Origin: Symsagittifera roscoffensis
Lineage: Eukaryota > Xenacoelomorpha > Acoela > Convolutidae
Assembly (NCBI RefSeq): GCF_963678635.1
Contig: NW_026971325.1
Location: 16,598-80,597 of the forward strand
Direction of reading: 5' to 3'
DNA: 64,000 bases
Positions within the stretch are counted from its first letter, which is position 1, and every line of letters starts with the position of its first letter. A model generated the notes under the pieces. That model did not search any database. It saw only the letters and a list, made by a program, of their open reading frames with translations, and was not told the DNA's origin. Shown in pieces: positions 32,288 to 42,040 of this stretch. Position numbers and translations under genes: made by a program.

Positions 32288-34108
32288 TTAAAGCATCCAG
32301 AGAACTTTCAATTTAAATCTTTTCTCCTCGATTATAGCACAGATGAAATGGACTATATTGGATGTATTTTTAAGTTTTTTGCAACCCCTGAGGCAAAACA
32401 TTGCACTCCTCATAAGTGCAAAACTTCTTTTGGTTCTTCTAAAATTATTATGTCCGAATATGATTCGTTTCACTTTTCGATTAGTTTTTCAGCTGTTTGT
32501 GGACGGATTTCGTAGAGCCCGTTGCTGATCCTCCAGTACTCGCAAAAACTAGCGGAACAAAATTGTTGTGTTCCACATCCAGAATTCTTTGATGGTAATT
32601 TAAAGTTTTGACACTCTCATGATATTTGTGGGCGTCAGATATAGTTTTAGGGCAGGATTTAGCAAGGGGGTTGAAAACTTTTACATCAAAAAAAGTTCCG
32701 CTGAATCGTCCTCACCAGTGTACTTTTGCCTTGATGTCAACTCGAGCGTCATCTTCAGTAGTGGTTGTTTTGTTGTGAAAGCTTTCGCCTTCCAACTATT
32801 GAAATTTTGGCTCTATCTCAACATCATGGCATACTTCGTCCACGAGTGTCGGAAATGTATCTCGAATTTCATTCTGTCTTAAATGAGTGTATCTAACTTT
32901 GGTGCAGTGTAGAATGTGGGTTAGTGTGAACGGTTGTCCACGTGGGCATGTATGTGGAGTGTTTGGTGGTTGCCATCCATATCTCAGATGTATACCATCT
33001 TCAAACTCTGATTTGTTGAGGGATAAATTGTACTTTTTTTAGGTAACAAGCTTAGCCAGTTCCATGCTCCTTTCTGTGATGCTGGATTTATTGTCAGCTT
33101 TTTTTATGATGAGCAATTTCCTATATTTTCGACTTTTTTAAGAGTGTGATGATCTGTCTCTCAGTTTTTGTGTTTCTATTTATCAGGACTTGTTTCGTTT
33201 TAGCTATTTCTGGATAACTGTTTTCTATCGGATCACAAATGACTCGCGACCTTTCATAATTTCTGGAAAAATCCGGGTTAATGAGGAGGTCCAGTCCTCC
33301 CATTCTTGGTGGTATTGCGAAAAGGCTGCTATCTTCATCGGTCACATGGTTTTTACCAGTGAAACTAGGAAGTAGCTGTTGCCTTACGTTTTTCTCAATT
33401 TCATTCATTTTCTTGAATGCTTCCGGGTTTGTTCTGGTTAGAAAGCTTAATTTACTTTAAACTCCTCAGTTTAGCAGGAGTAAGCATTTTGTGGTGTTGT
33501 TTTAGCTCTTTTAGAAAGCGTTTTTGTGAGGGTAGTTGTCCTTTCAATTTCGTTGTCCATGTAAAAGTTGCATGCTGATGGTGTTCATATAGCTAATCCA
33601 AGGACTCTAAAACCGTCGACTATTGTAGTTTTTGTGCCTTCGAATACGCTTATGGCGCTTTCCCGGCGGTTTTTCTTAACAATGAGTAGTCACTTTGAAG
33701 GCTCAACATTGAAGAAGAAAGCCTGGCTGTGCTTTCGGCTGATGTCAAAACCGTGTTACAGACTTGAAGTTTTGAGGAATGATTATATGAGTTGACCAGC
33801 GCATGTTGTAGTGCCGTACAAAAAATTTTTGAAATTTTGACCCATTTTTGGTTTCTCAAACTCGTTCCACGAGCTGTGGATAGCATATTCGATTCCACAC
33901 TTCTGACCTAAGAAAAATTGGAAGTTTTTTTCGAGATTTTTAAGGTCTGATTTTATACATTGGGTTACTGTTTTGCCAATTATTCGTCTCAGAACCTCGC
34001 CTATACCAATGGGCCTTAACCCTGGATTTTTTTCAAAAATATCAGACGACACAAGTTTTACGCCAATAGGTTTTCAGGGGGAAGAATTGCACTAGCTTTT
34101 GTAAAGGA
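32288..34108 (-). pseudogene. LINE-like reverse transcriptase pseudogene (second copy)
   Basis: Duplicate of 11,690-13,510 with at least one homopolymer difference near 33,823, which changes the short overlapping ORF at 33,650. Fingers at 33,783-34,052, 'PPRMGGL' piece at 33,121-33,408, tail at 32,288-32,473. Confidence 0.7.
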
Positions 34109-35709
34109 TAGCTGTGCAATTGTTTTGCAAAGCTCAATTGATGTTTGGCATTGCGTCTTCATTTACTTCAGTTACATAGTTAAGAGTTCGCTGTTTCGGC
34201 TTGAGATGTTTTGCGTTGGACAGTTTTTCTTTCAAAAAAGACATTGTTTTCTTCAGCCTTATATAGTTTTGGCTACTTTAAATGAAGTGATCTTAGTCAT
34301 CTAAATAGAAGAGATTTTTGATAAGAAATAAATTTCAAACGCTTTTTCAACTATGTGCATCGTCAGGATTTTTACAAGACACAAATCTAAATGTCTACAA
34401 AACATCAATTTGCAAATGTTATGTAATTATATCACATAAGTTTTGGTTCTAAACATCATGTTAAACAATTTTCCAATCACAATTGACTTCTAAAATTACT
34501 AATTAGGTTAAAATACTTCTAACATCTAAAATCAATTAAACAATTTTTAATTAATTTGTCTGGAAGTTTCTGTGTCATAATTTCGATCGAATAACTTCGG
34601 GACAAAGATTTTTCAGTGGCAAAAATTTTTGTTAGCAAAATTTTTTTCTGCGCATTAAGTTTCTGTTCATATTTTTTCGACTTAGTTAAAGTTCATAATT
34701 TTTGATTGAATGAAATTGTACAGACAATTTTGGGTCCTAATTATTGTTAATTTCAACTTTATTTGAGACAAATGCATGAAGTTTTTGATCTTTGCGCTTT
34801 TGAGTTTTTTTTTGGGTTAATTTATACTTTTGACAAAGTGGTGCCAAACTTGATGCAGAAAAAAAACTTGAGGAAATTTTTTTGTAATCGTGCATTTAGA
34901 GAGCGGCATAATGGATCTAAAAGAATATAAACTGTTTCTACGCTATTCGAAAGTTGATTAAATGGCGCCCGAACCTATGTTTTCCTCCCGTCTCAGATAA
35001 GTTTTATTTTTTGGCAGATCGACTTCCCAGTTTTCAATGAAATGTTTTCAAGAATTCTTAAGCTTAGGACTAGTTACTCCCTTCAAAATGCAAATAAAAT
35101 GAATAAAAGAACAAAATAAGAAAGATAAAGGAACATCTCACGCAACCAGCAGAAAGAAATAAAGTTCAAAAAACTCCCAGGATGCAGTTTGACTAGTTTG
35201 GCAGCGTCATGTATTATTTGTGGCTCACCTTCGTATTTCACCATTACATAAGTTTTAAAAGAACCAAGGAGTGAAACACCAAATTTTACTGTTTTGTTTC
35301 ACCATGCAGCAACAGAAACGTAGTACTGTAGTAACTTAAATTAAGTTTGAGAAAAATTTCGTCTAAAATATTTTTAAAAATCAAACCTTTGTGATTAAGC
35401 TTATCTTCCACATCAGCAAAAAATGAAATTTTTTCACTTTTTTTACTATCTCAGTTCTTTTTGCCGATCTCAGTTCTTTTTGCCATTTTTTCAGTCCACA
35501 GAGCTTGCTCAAAAAGATATTTGGAAACTGTCTTGGCGTTTTTTTGTTTGAATATAGAGGGGTGGTATGGCATTGTGTCATCAATTACTTCAGTTACATA
35601 GTTAGTGTTCACTGTTTCGGCTTGGGTATTTTGCTCTAGACAGTTTTTCCTTTAATGACTTCGTTTTGTTCGTTTTACTAGTTTTGGCTACTAAAAACAA
35701 AGTGATCTA
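34109..35709. repeat. AT-rich monomers adjoining the second LTR
   Basis: Partial monomer (34,109-34,696) followed by the interrupted full monomer (34,697-35,709), with the box at 34,963-34,974. It ends at 'agtgatcta' exactly as in copy 1. Confidence 0.75.
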
Positions 35710-36941
35710 TGTAACAGTCGCCTACTCCGGTCACATATGACGCTTAAGAAAAAATAGGCACTATAACCATTGGATCAGGAGTCAGGGACACTATCTCTTG
35801 TGTTTTTCTACCTCAAAACGGTCGGAGCCAATTTGGTTCACTTGCGACATGAGACTAGAACCCGTTACAGCTTAAAGGCCCCTACCAAACCCCCCCTCTA
35901 GAAAATAAGAACGTCCCGATACTTAGGTCTCAAAATACCCAAAATACACGAACGCCGTCAAAAACAGGGTCGGAACAATCCGTTAAGTTACTTTTTATTG
36001 GACAGTGGAACTTTGATCCATTTCAGATGGATCAACCTAAAACTCGCCTTATCTCAACAGACTTATCACAAAATTTACTCGGGAAAATTAAATTAGGTAC
36101 TTACATAGCAGCACACTTGAGAATCAGAGTAAATAAGCTAATTAGTAACTCTGGCATGAATATAATTGAATATAACTCGAGAAGTTTTCTATCAATGAAT
36201 TCCAATCGAAGGAAATGAGTTTTAGCTTGAGAATATAGTTATGGGTCTGAACCATTGGGAGACTTCAGTTGTCTACCTTTCCACTGAAGGTTCACTCTGG
36301 TTCAGCTGATCTTCTTTCGTAATCGCTCTGCTCCTATATCAAGATGGGACAGCTCTACTCTCGTGTTTTTATTATAATCTCGGAAATTGCGAATAGCAAT
36401 TTCCGGCTGTTTTTTCTGTCACTTTCCCGCAATTGCGATTCAGTGGTTCTCCTCTTATTTTTGATGTTTTCAGTTGTCGCGAGAAGGGTGAGCATGACAG
36501 GCTCAATTCGAATTTTGAAAAATTAAACTTCTTCCCAAAACTAAGTATTTCGTATTCCTCAAGGTCAAACTTCCAGATATGACCGACTCGCACATACTCC
36601 CCGGACTCAAGATCTATGTCCTCATCGCGTGCTGCTGTCTGTCAGTGAATCCTCAGAAACCCGAGTGTTGCTCAAGGTACAGTCCCAGTGGTCATTTACA
36701 GAAGTTTTCAGCAGACTTAAGTTTATCTACACCCCAAAATTCTCAACCACGTAAAATTTTCACACTATCGCTAAACACGAATTTTTGCTTTTTAAGCTAG
36801 TAATTTAAAATGTCTTTTGTCCGATTCAATCAGGAAATTGTCATGCAGCATTTTGATTTATATAATAGATATAACATATTAATAACAATATCCCATTTGT
36901 TAAAATTTCTTTTTCGTGAACCCAGATTTCATCCAAGTTCA
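35710..36941 (-). mobile_element. Probable 3' LTR of the giant retroelement (copy 2)
   Basis: Duplicate of 15,112-16,343 with one change (g to t at about 36,613). The hairpin at 36,381-36,405 and the TATA-like and AATAAA signals are kept. Confidence 0.5.
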
Positions 36942-36949
36942 CCCTCGAG

Positions 36950-36967
36950 CCCCTTTCCTTCCCTCTC
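36950..36967 (-). promoter_or_regulatory. Candidate polypurine tract (copy 2)
   Basis: Same 18-purine run as in copy 1, between the stop of the 180-codon ORF and the LTR. Confidence 0.5.
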
Positions 36968-37006
36968 AAGACTCAAGACTCTAGAATTTCCCATTGAGCC
37001 ACCTGC

Positions 37007-37549
37007 TCATCTCGCGTTCTTTGCCTTCGAGTTACCCGGCCCAGACGTATTTGACACCGTTATCTGTTTCAACAGTGCCTCTTCATCATCGGAGCTAATC
37101 ACGATCTCTACCCAGGCTTTCAGCTGTTCATAGGACCGCATCCATTCCCTTTTCTCCTGCAATCTCTTTGCTTGGTTGGGCAAACTCTTCACCCTCGACT
37201 CTCGGTTCAAACAGAAGGAATTGTGCAGACTCAGGCTCACGTTCTTCGCCAAGTCTTCCTCCAGTATCGACTCTCTCGCCTTGGTATTGTTTCTTGACAC
37301 CCTACCAACTCTTTTCCACCCCGTCGTGATTGCATTTCGATGGGTCAGCAGAGATCTCTTGAAAGCTTCCGGTCCTATCTCGGCCAGGAACTGTCGATAT
37401 TCCTTTTGATATTTCTTCATGTGATCCTTCGTTACCATGTACAGCCAGGATGTCAAAGTCGCTCGAAACCAAGGAAAGAACCTTATGCGGCTCCATACGT
37501 ATCTGACCTCCATTGGTATGGCAAATACTTTGCATGCAGTCTCAAACAA
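37007..37549 (-). CDS. Extra ORF 7: 180-codon basic protein (copy 2)
   Basis: Same as 16,409-16,951 apart from one replacement (G instead of V). The frame is continuous with the 591-codon ORF upstream through a TAA at 37,565-37,567 and a few codons, so it is more likely a C-terminal domain than a separate gene. Function unknown. Confidence 0.5.
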   Translation of the reverse strand: MFETACKVFAIPMEVRYVWSRIRFFPWFRATLTSWLYMVTKDHMKKYQKEYRQFLAEIGPEAFKRSLLTHRNAITTGWKRVGRVSRNNTKARESILEEDLAKNVSLSLHNSFCLNRESRVKSLPNQAKRLQEKREWMRSYEQLKAWVEIVISSDDEEALLKQITVSNTSGPGNSKAKNAR

Positions 37550-37564
37550 CTCAAGTATCCTGCT

Positions 37565-39340
37565 TTAATCTATCGCGTATATCGACTCCGCCGTTGGCGT
37601 CTTCGACTCCCGATATTTCGTTACATTTGCCTCAATCCATCGTAGAGCCAGCATCGTGCTCACCACCAAGATGGTCACCTTCTGCTGATGATCGGGCAAT
37701 CCTATCGACCGAATTTCTTCCAAATCCCAGACCAGGCAAAGGTTTGCGTGATCCGGATACCACACTGTTTGTGCCAGACAGTGGCATGGGCATTCCCCAC
37801 GTGTGAGGTCAATACTCCTAGGGTTGCGCTCTCCCGAGGCTTCTAGGAGAGGTTCAAGTTCCATCGTCTTCTCGTGTATCATATCGTTCTCCTCCATATT
37901 TGGAGCACCATCCATCGGTTTTCCGATCACATTTTGTCTCTCGTGGTCACTTGTGTTTTCACTCTCCAAACCCAAAAGTTCTTCCCCCCAGATTTCACTC
38001 AAGTCATCCCTCTGCTCTTTCGGCACTGTTCCTCGGATTATTCTTAACAACCTGTGTGAGTGATGCGACATCCGAGCCAGCCTTACGCACTTGGGCACTG
38101 AGAAAGCCTTGTCTATCAATACCCTTTGGCTGGATACCTCCACCATCGCCATGTGCAATGGATAGTGGCTGCCGCATAGGTTGGCCATCAGTGACCCCAC
38201 TAGGGACTTCGCATTTAGAGGCAGACCATAGGCTTCGCTCATAGGAAATCCCATTTCCGCCTCAAGTCCGACCTTCCAGCTTTTGATGTGTTTCTGGGTT
38301 ACCTGCAACACCCCGGGCCATGACTCCACGCTCAACGCGGTCACCAAATGGTGTTCAGACTCTACCCTCTCCAGTGACTGCAGACTGCACATCCTTGAGA
38401 AGAATCCCAGAGCTGTTGATATATTCACAGTGGTACTCGCGTAACACTCAGCCACTATCTGTACTTCACTCTTCTCCCTTTCTTTGATATCTTCAAACCA
38501 AGTGACTAGATCTTCTTTTTGGAAGGATTGTATCCTAACGCATGACCGTCCATCACAGGTGTACTCGCCACTCCCACACGTCGAGTCAGGACAACTACCC
38601 GGCTCCATCTTCTTCGCCGACCCTAGTTTACTCGTCGCTTCGCCTGACTCCTTCACCTGAGGCAAGATCAGCTTGTGCACTATACTCAATGTTGCCAGAT
38701 CTTTGTCCTCCGCTGGTGCTAACCTCACTCGTTCCGTGACTTCCTCGATCAGGCTCGCATGGGGATGTGGACACCAGGAGGGCCTCAGCAATTTCCACAC
38801 CACTCCCAGATTCGTGACCAACATGCCATTCCCGTTACCCATCTTCAGCTCGACTCTTTTACTTGAGCGCGGTACGCTTATCACCTCTGGTGTTTTCTCG
38901 AGAATCAAACCCAAGCTCGGTCTCTCTCTCTCTACTGTGTCTATTTCCACTACCTTCTCTGTCCAAAATTTTAGTAGCTCCGCTACTTCGTAGTTCCTGT
39001 GAGCGCCTCCGGCTTCCGAGTCCATGAAAGGGTTGTACGCCATCCCCATTACTCCAGACACGTACTGATATTCTCCCTTCTTATTGGGTTTCAAGTACTC
39101 TCCTGACGAGGCCAAGTTACGGTGTACGTCGTGTCCCTCCTCAAACTTCTTGTTGTTGAATCTCCGTATCTCGTCTAACTTTCTGTGGCTCTCTAGAGAC
39201 TGACTGGAACCATCCTGCTTTTCTATCCCAGTACTCTGGTATACATTCAAGATGACTGCTGAGATTCTCCTTTCCACTGTCTTACTTCCGATTGCTCTTT
39301 GTTGACATGCTAGGATGGTACTGTCGGTCATCACCGACAT
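37565..39340 (-). CDS. Extra ORF 6: 591-codon protein with Cys clusters (copy 2)
   Basis: It has two cysteine-rich spots (residues 250-267, and C-P-C-H-C near 530), an internal Gly-rich spot ('KMGNGNGM') and otherwise mixed helical sequence. No transmembrane segment stands out. Position directly 3' of other large ORFs and before the polypurine tract is where env-like genes of LTR elements sit, but I see no signal peptide or fusion-peptide pattern that would support env. The ATG at 39,338-39,340 follows the TAG of the preceding ORF in the same frame, so initiation there is uncertain. Confidence 0.55.
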   Translation of the reverse strand: MSVMTDSTILACQQRAIGSKTVERRISAVILNVYQSTGIEKQDGSSQSLESHRKLDEIRRFNNKKFEEGHDVHRNLASSGEYLKPNKKGEYQYVSGVMGMAYNPFMDSEAGGAHRNYEVAELLKFWTEKVVEIDTVERERPSLGLILEKTPEVISVPRSSKRVELKMGNGNGMLVTNLGVVWKLLRPSWCPHPHASLIEEVTERVRLAPAEDKDLATLSIVHKLILPQVKESGEATSKLGSAKKMEPGSCPDSTCGSGEYTCDGRSCVRIQSFQKEDLVTWFEDIKEREKSEVQIVAECYASTTVNISTALGFFSRMCSLQSLERVESEHHLVTALSVESWPGVLQVTQKHIKSWKVGLEAEMGFPMSEAYGLPLNAKSLVGSLMANLCGSHYPLHMAMVEVSSQRVLIDKAFSVPKCVRLARMSHHSHRLLRIIRGTVPKEQRDDLSEIWGEELLGLESENTSDHERQNVIGKPMDGAPNMEENDMIHEKTMELEPLLEASGERNPRSIDLTRGECPCHCLAQTVWYPDHANLCLVWDLEEIRSIGLPDHQQKVTILVVSTMLALRWIEANVTKYRESKTPTAESIYAID

Positions 39341-39343
39341 TAT

Positions 39344-40204
39344 CTACCTCAAGAAACAAGTAGCGTCTTTCCTCCTTACCAGGCTCAAGCCTGAATTATC
39401 CCTAGCAATGTGTTGCATCAATGTCTTATATATTTCTAGATTTTTTCCACCCAATTTCAACTTGTCATGCGAGGTCAGCGTTTCTAATTCTATTCCCACC
39501 AGGCTCCACGCGAACATCAGTTGTCCCGCTGTTCTAACGAAGGGATTCGCCATCAACGGCGACGCCGATGAGGATGTCCTCATCGCTTCTTCAAAATGAT
39601 CCCTTAACAAGTTCTGCCAAGTTCTCTTCAGTTGGCTCCCCAATTCTAATTTGTTAATCTCAGCCTTCTGCTGGGTAGCCCAGTTGCATCGCTTGCGTGG
39701 CACTCCACTGTCGAGTTTTCTTAGGCAGTCTTCCAGTTCCTTCAATGTCTCCAGGGCCACCCACCACGGCCAGGAGGTGTTCCTCGTTTTATTCTTCTCA
39801 AGAGGATCACTAGTTATTTGCTTCCCCGTGGCCTGGTGTTCATTTGAGACCCACTCTTTGCCAACATCCACTTCCCACGTCTGCCCGCTCGTCGAACCTC
39901 GTTTCATCTTTGTCCTCTGGGGCTTGAAGTCTTCTTCCGTTGTCGAGTTGGCGGAAACCTCCATCTCTCTTTCTACCTCGAGCAATTTCCTTGGTTCGTA
40001 GCTACTCTTGTAGGCTGCTGTCTTCCACCGTGCCAGAACCATGGGAGCCGTCGTTCTCAGGTTTTTCTCTGAGACTGCGTCCGCCGAAGGACTACCCAAC
40101 CCTTTTACCTCTCTCTTTCTCTTGCGAGACTTCACGTCTTTACTTGGGGGCGTTGACGTTATCATCACTGATTCGACCTCTTTGTCTCCATTCAACCCTT
40201 CCAA
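39344..40204 (-). CDS. Extra ORF 5: 286-codon protein (copy 2)
   Basis: Same as 18,746-19,606. With the next two ORFs it forms one frame of about 1,066 codons from 40,204 to 37,007, interrupted only by TAG (39,344) and TAA (37,565). The N-terminal 35 residues are basic and Ser/Pro-rich. Function unknown. Confidence 0.5.
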   Translation of the reverse strand: MEGLNGDKEVESVMITSTPPSKDVKSRKRKREVKGLGSPSADAVSEKNLRTTAPMVLARWKTAAYKSSYEPRKLLEVEREMEVSANSTTEEDFKPQRTKMKRGSTSGQTWEVDVGKEWVSNEHQATGKQITSDPLEKNKTRNTSWPWWVALETLKELEDCLRKLDSGVPRKRCNWATQQKAEINKLELGSQLKRTWQNLLRDHFEEAMRTSSSASPLMANPFVRTAGQLMFAWSLVGIELETLTSHDKLKLGGKNLEIYKTLMQHIARDNSGLSLVRRKDATCFLR

Positions 40205-41136
40205 CTCTTGCCTCCCCCTGCTCGAGCCTTAAGGATATTAGTACTTTTAATTATATTACTAGTCTCAACTTTAACCCCCCTTACACCTTCAATTATTTTA
40301 TCGACAGTTTTTTGTTTCAGAGTAGAGCTGTCTTTACACTCGTCTTCTTTGGTCTTCAGTGGCGCCTTTCTCAATTCGACCATCTTGCTCAGCAGCTCTC
40401 CTCTTGCTTTTTCATCCAGACCTGTTCCCATCAGGACAGGTTCACCGAACTTCACCACCGTGCTCCACAGTTCTTCTTTGAAATTGTCTAGTGTGATCTC
40501 GCTATTCACCTCTCGATTAAACTCTCTCAAGAATTCTCGCCAAGCGTTCTCATCCAGAGTCCCTAGGAACATGGTCTTATTTCCCTCGAAGGTATTCTTT
40601 TCGCTTTCCTCTGCACTCAGGAGTATCATTCCCATATTGGAAGTCTCGCTCGTCAGTGGCAACTCTAGATTCTTTTGGGGAGATGAGGTCAGAGGTGGCG
40701 TGGCAGTGTCTCCCCAGTCCTCTCCGCTCAGATCTTTCAACAGTTCTTGAGTGGTGAAATCCTCCTCTGCTGGTTTTGGTTCAGGCGTGTTCCCCACTTC
40801 CATCTCCTCTCCTGCCTCACTGAGAGTCTCATCCAAGCTTTCTTCTCCTGACTCGACTCTCCTTCTCTCAAGTATCCTCCTGAACCGATCTTCTACAGGG
40901 CCGCTTCTTTTGTCTCCAGGGGTGCCCACTGACAGGGGTGATGGTGTCGTTGGATCTGATTTCTTGTGTTCCGTCAGGGCCACATACAACGGGACTGCTG
41001 CATCCAGCTCCTCCCTTCCTGTCTCATCTCCACCTGTTCCAGTCCGCAAGGCGCCCGGTATTTTCTTGTGGCAAACTTCATTTCGTCTTTTAGCGCAATG
41101 TGTCCTTCTTCTACAATCATCCTGCCATCGTCCCAC
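40192..41136 (-). CDS. Extra ORF 4: 314-codon acidic protein (copy 2)
   Basis: Same as 19,594-20,538. Pro/Glu/Ser-rich residues 85-160 resemble a disordered linker between folded parts. The helical segment that follows includes 'NAWREFLREFNREVNSEI'. The first 25 or so codons are probably out of frame with the real coding path. Confidence 0.45.
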   Translation of the reverse strand: MGRWQDDCRRRTHCAKRRNEVCHKKIPGALRTGTGGDETGREELDAAVPLYVALTEHKKSDPTTPSPLSVGTPGDKRSGPVEDRFRRILERRRVESGEESLDETLSEAGEEMEVGNTPEPKPAEEDFTTQELLKDLSGEDWGDTATPPLTSSPQKNLELPLTSETSNMGMILLSAEESEKNTFEGNKTMFLGTLDENAWREFLREFNREVNSEITLDNFKEELWSTVVKFGEPVLMGTGLDEKARGELLSKMVELRKAPLKTKEDECKDSSTLKQKTVDKIIEGVRGVKVETSNIIKSTNILKARAGGGKSWKG

Positions 41137-41540
41137 ACCGGTAACATGTTCTCCAAACCCGCCCGATCAAGCGTTCTCAAGATCTCTCGCACCTCGAATT
41201 TTGGGGGCATTGAGCCTCTCATCTTCTTCGCTTGAGTCGTCCATGAGTTTGTTTTTATATCACAGGTGTGAAAATAGACCGCTGCGGTATAGCCGATGAA
41301 TCGGGGATCCCACCCATTGGTGAATTACCTTTGCTGCCTCTCCGCCGCTGCTCTCGCGAACAGGGATGGGACCACCAGGGAATTGTTCATTCCCAGGGTC
41401 ATTCTCCTGACCGTTGGGAACTCGGGAATGGTTGCTGGCAAGATTTCCTTCTCTAGTATTGCCTCTAGCTCCCTTTTCCCAACTCGAAGCTTTTCTTCCA
41501 TGCGGGAATCCTCAAGATCTCTTGTCCACTCGCCGTCAGG
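40974..41540 (-). pseudogene. Extra ORF 3c: linking segment (copy 2)
   Basis: Same as 20,376-20,942, with the TAA near 41,325. It connects the 149-codon segment with the 314-codon ORF. No function can be named. Confidence 0.4.
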
Positions 41541-41544
41541 GGAT

Positions 41545-42040
41545 TCAAGTTCCAGAACTTGGGATAAGTTTCGATGGGGCCTTCACGTTTCCCCCCATCC
41601 TGCACTGCAGTTGCCCTCGGAGGTTGTATACCATAAACTCGGGATCTTTCACTTTTCCAAAGAGTACCGTATTGCTCATTTGCGCCCTCAGCACCTCTTG
41701 CTGACACCAGTTGAGTGCCGTCCCATCCAACACACTTATCAGGCTCGAGTGTGCCACGGAGTTGCGGTAAGCCGTCACTAGAGAATCTGGAAACGCGTAT
41801 GTTACAGCTGGTCCGTAAATGCAGGTTACGACATCCTCCAGCCCCCGGATTATCCCCATTGGGTCCAATCTCATCGCCAGGCACAGGTCTGTCAAAAGAG
41901 GCATGCCACCATTCACTTGTCTCCATTCATCTTTTGTTTTCGGATTCTTTTCCTCGCCAGTCATATGTCGATTCTGCATCAAGAGATACTCCACCAGCAG
42001 CGTCTTCAGTCCCGCAGCACATTTATATGAGTAATTGTGT
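41545..42040 (-). pseudogene. Extra ORF 3b: continuation after frameshift (copy 2)
   Basis: Same as 20,947-21,430. Both copies share the frame break with the 724-codon ORF, so this lesion is older than the duplication. Confidence 0.45.
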
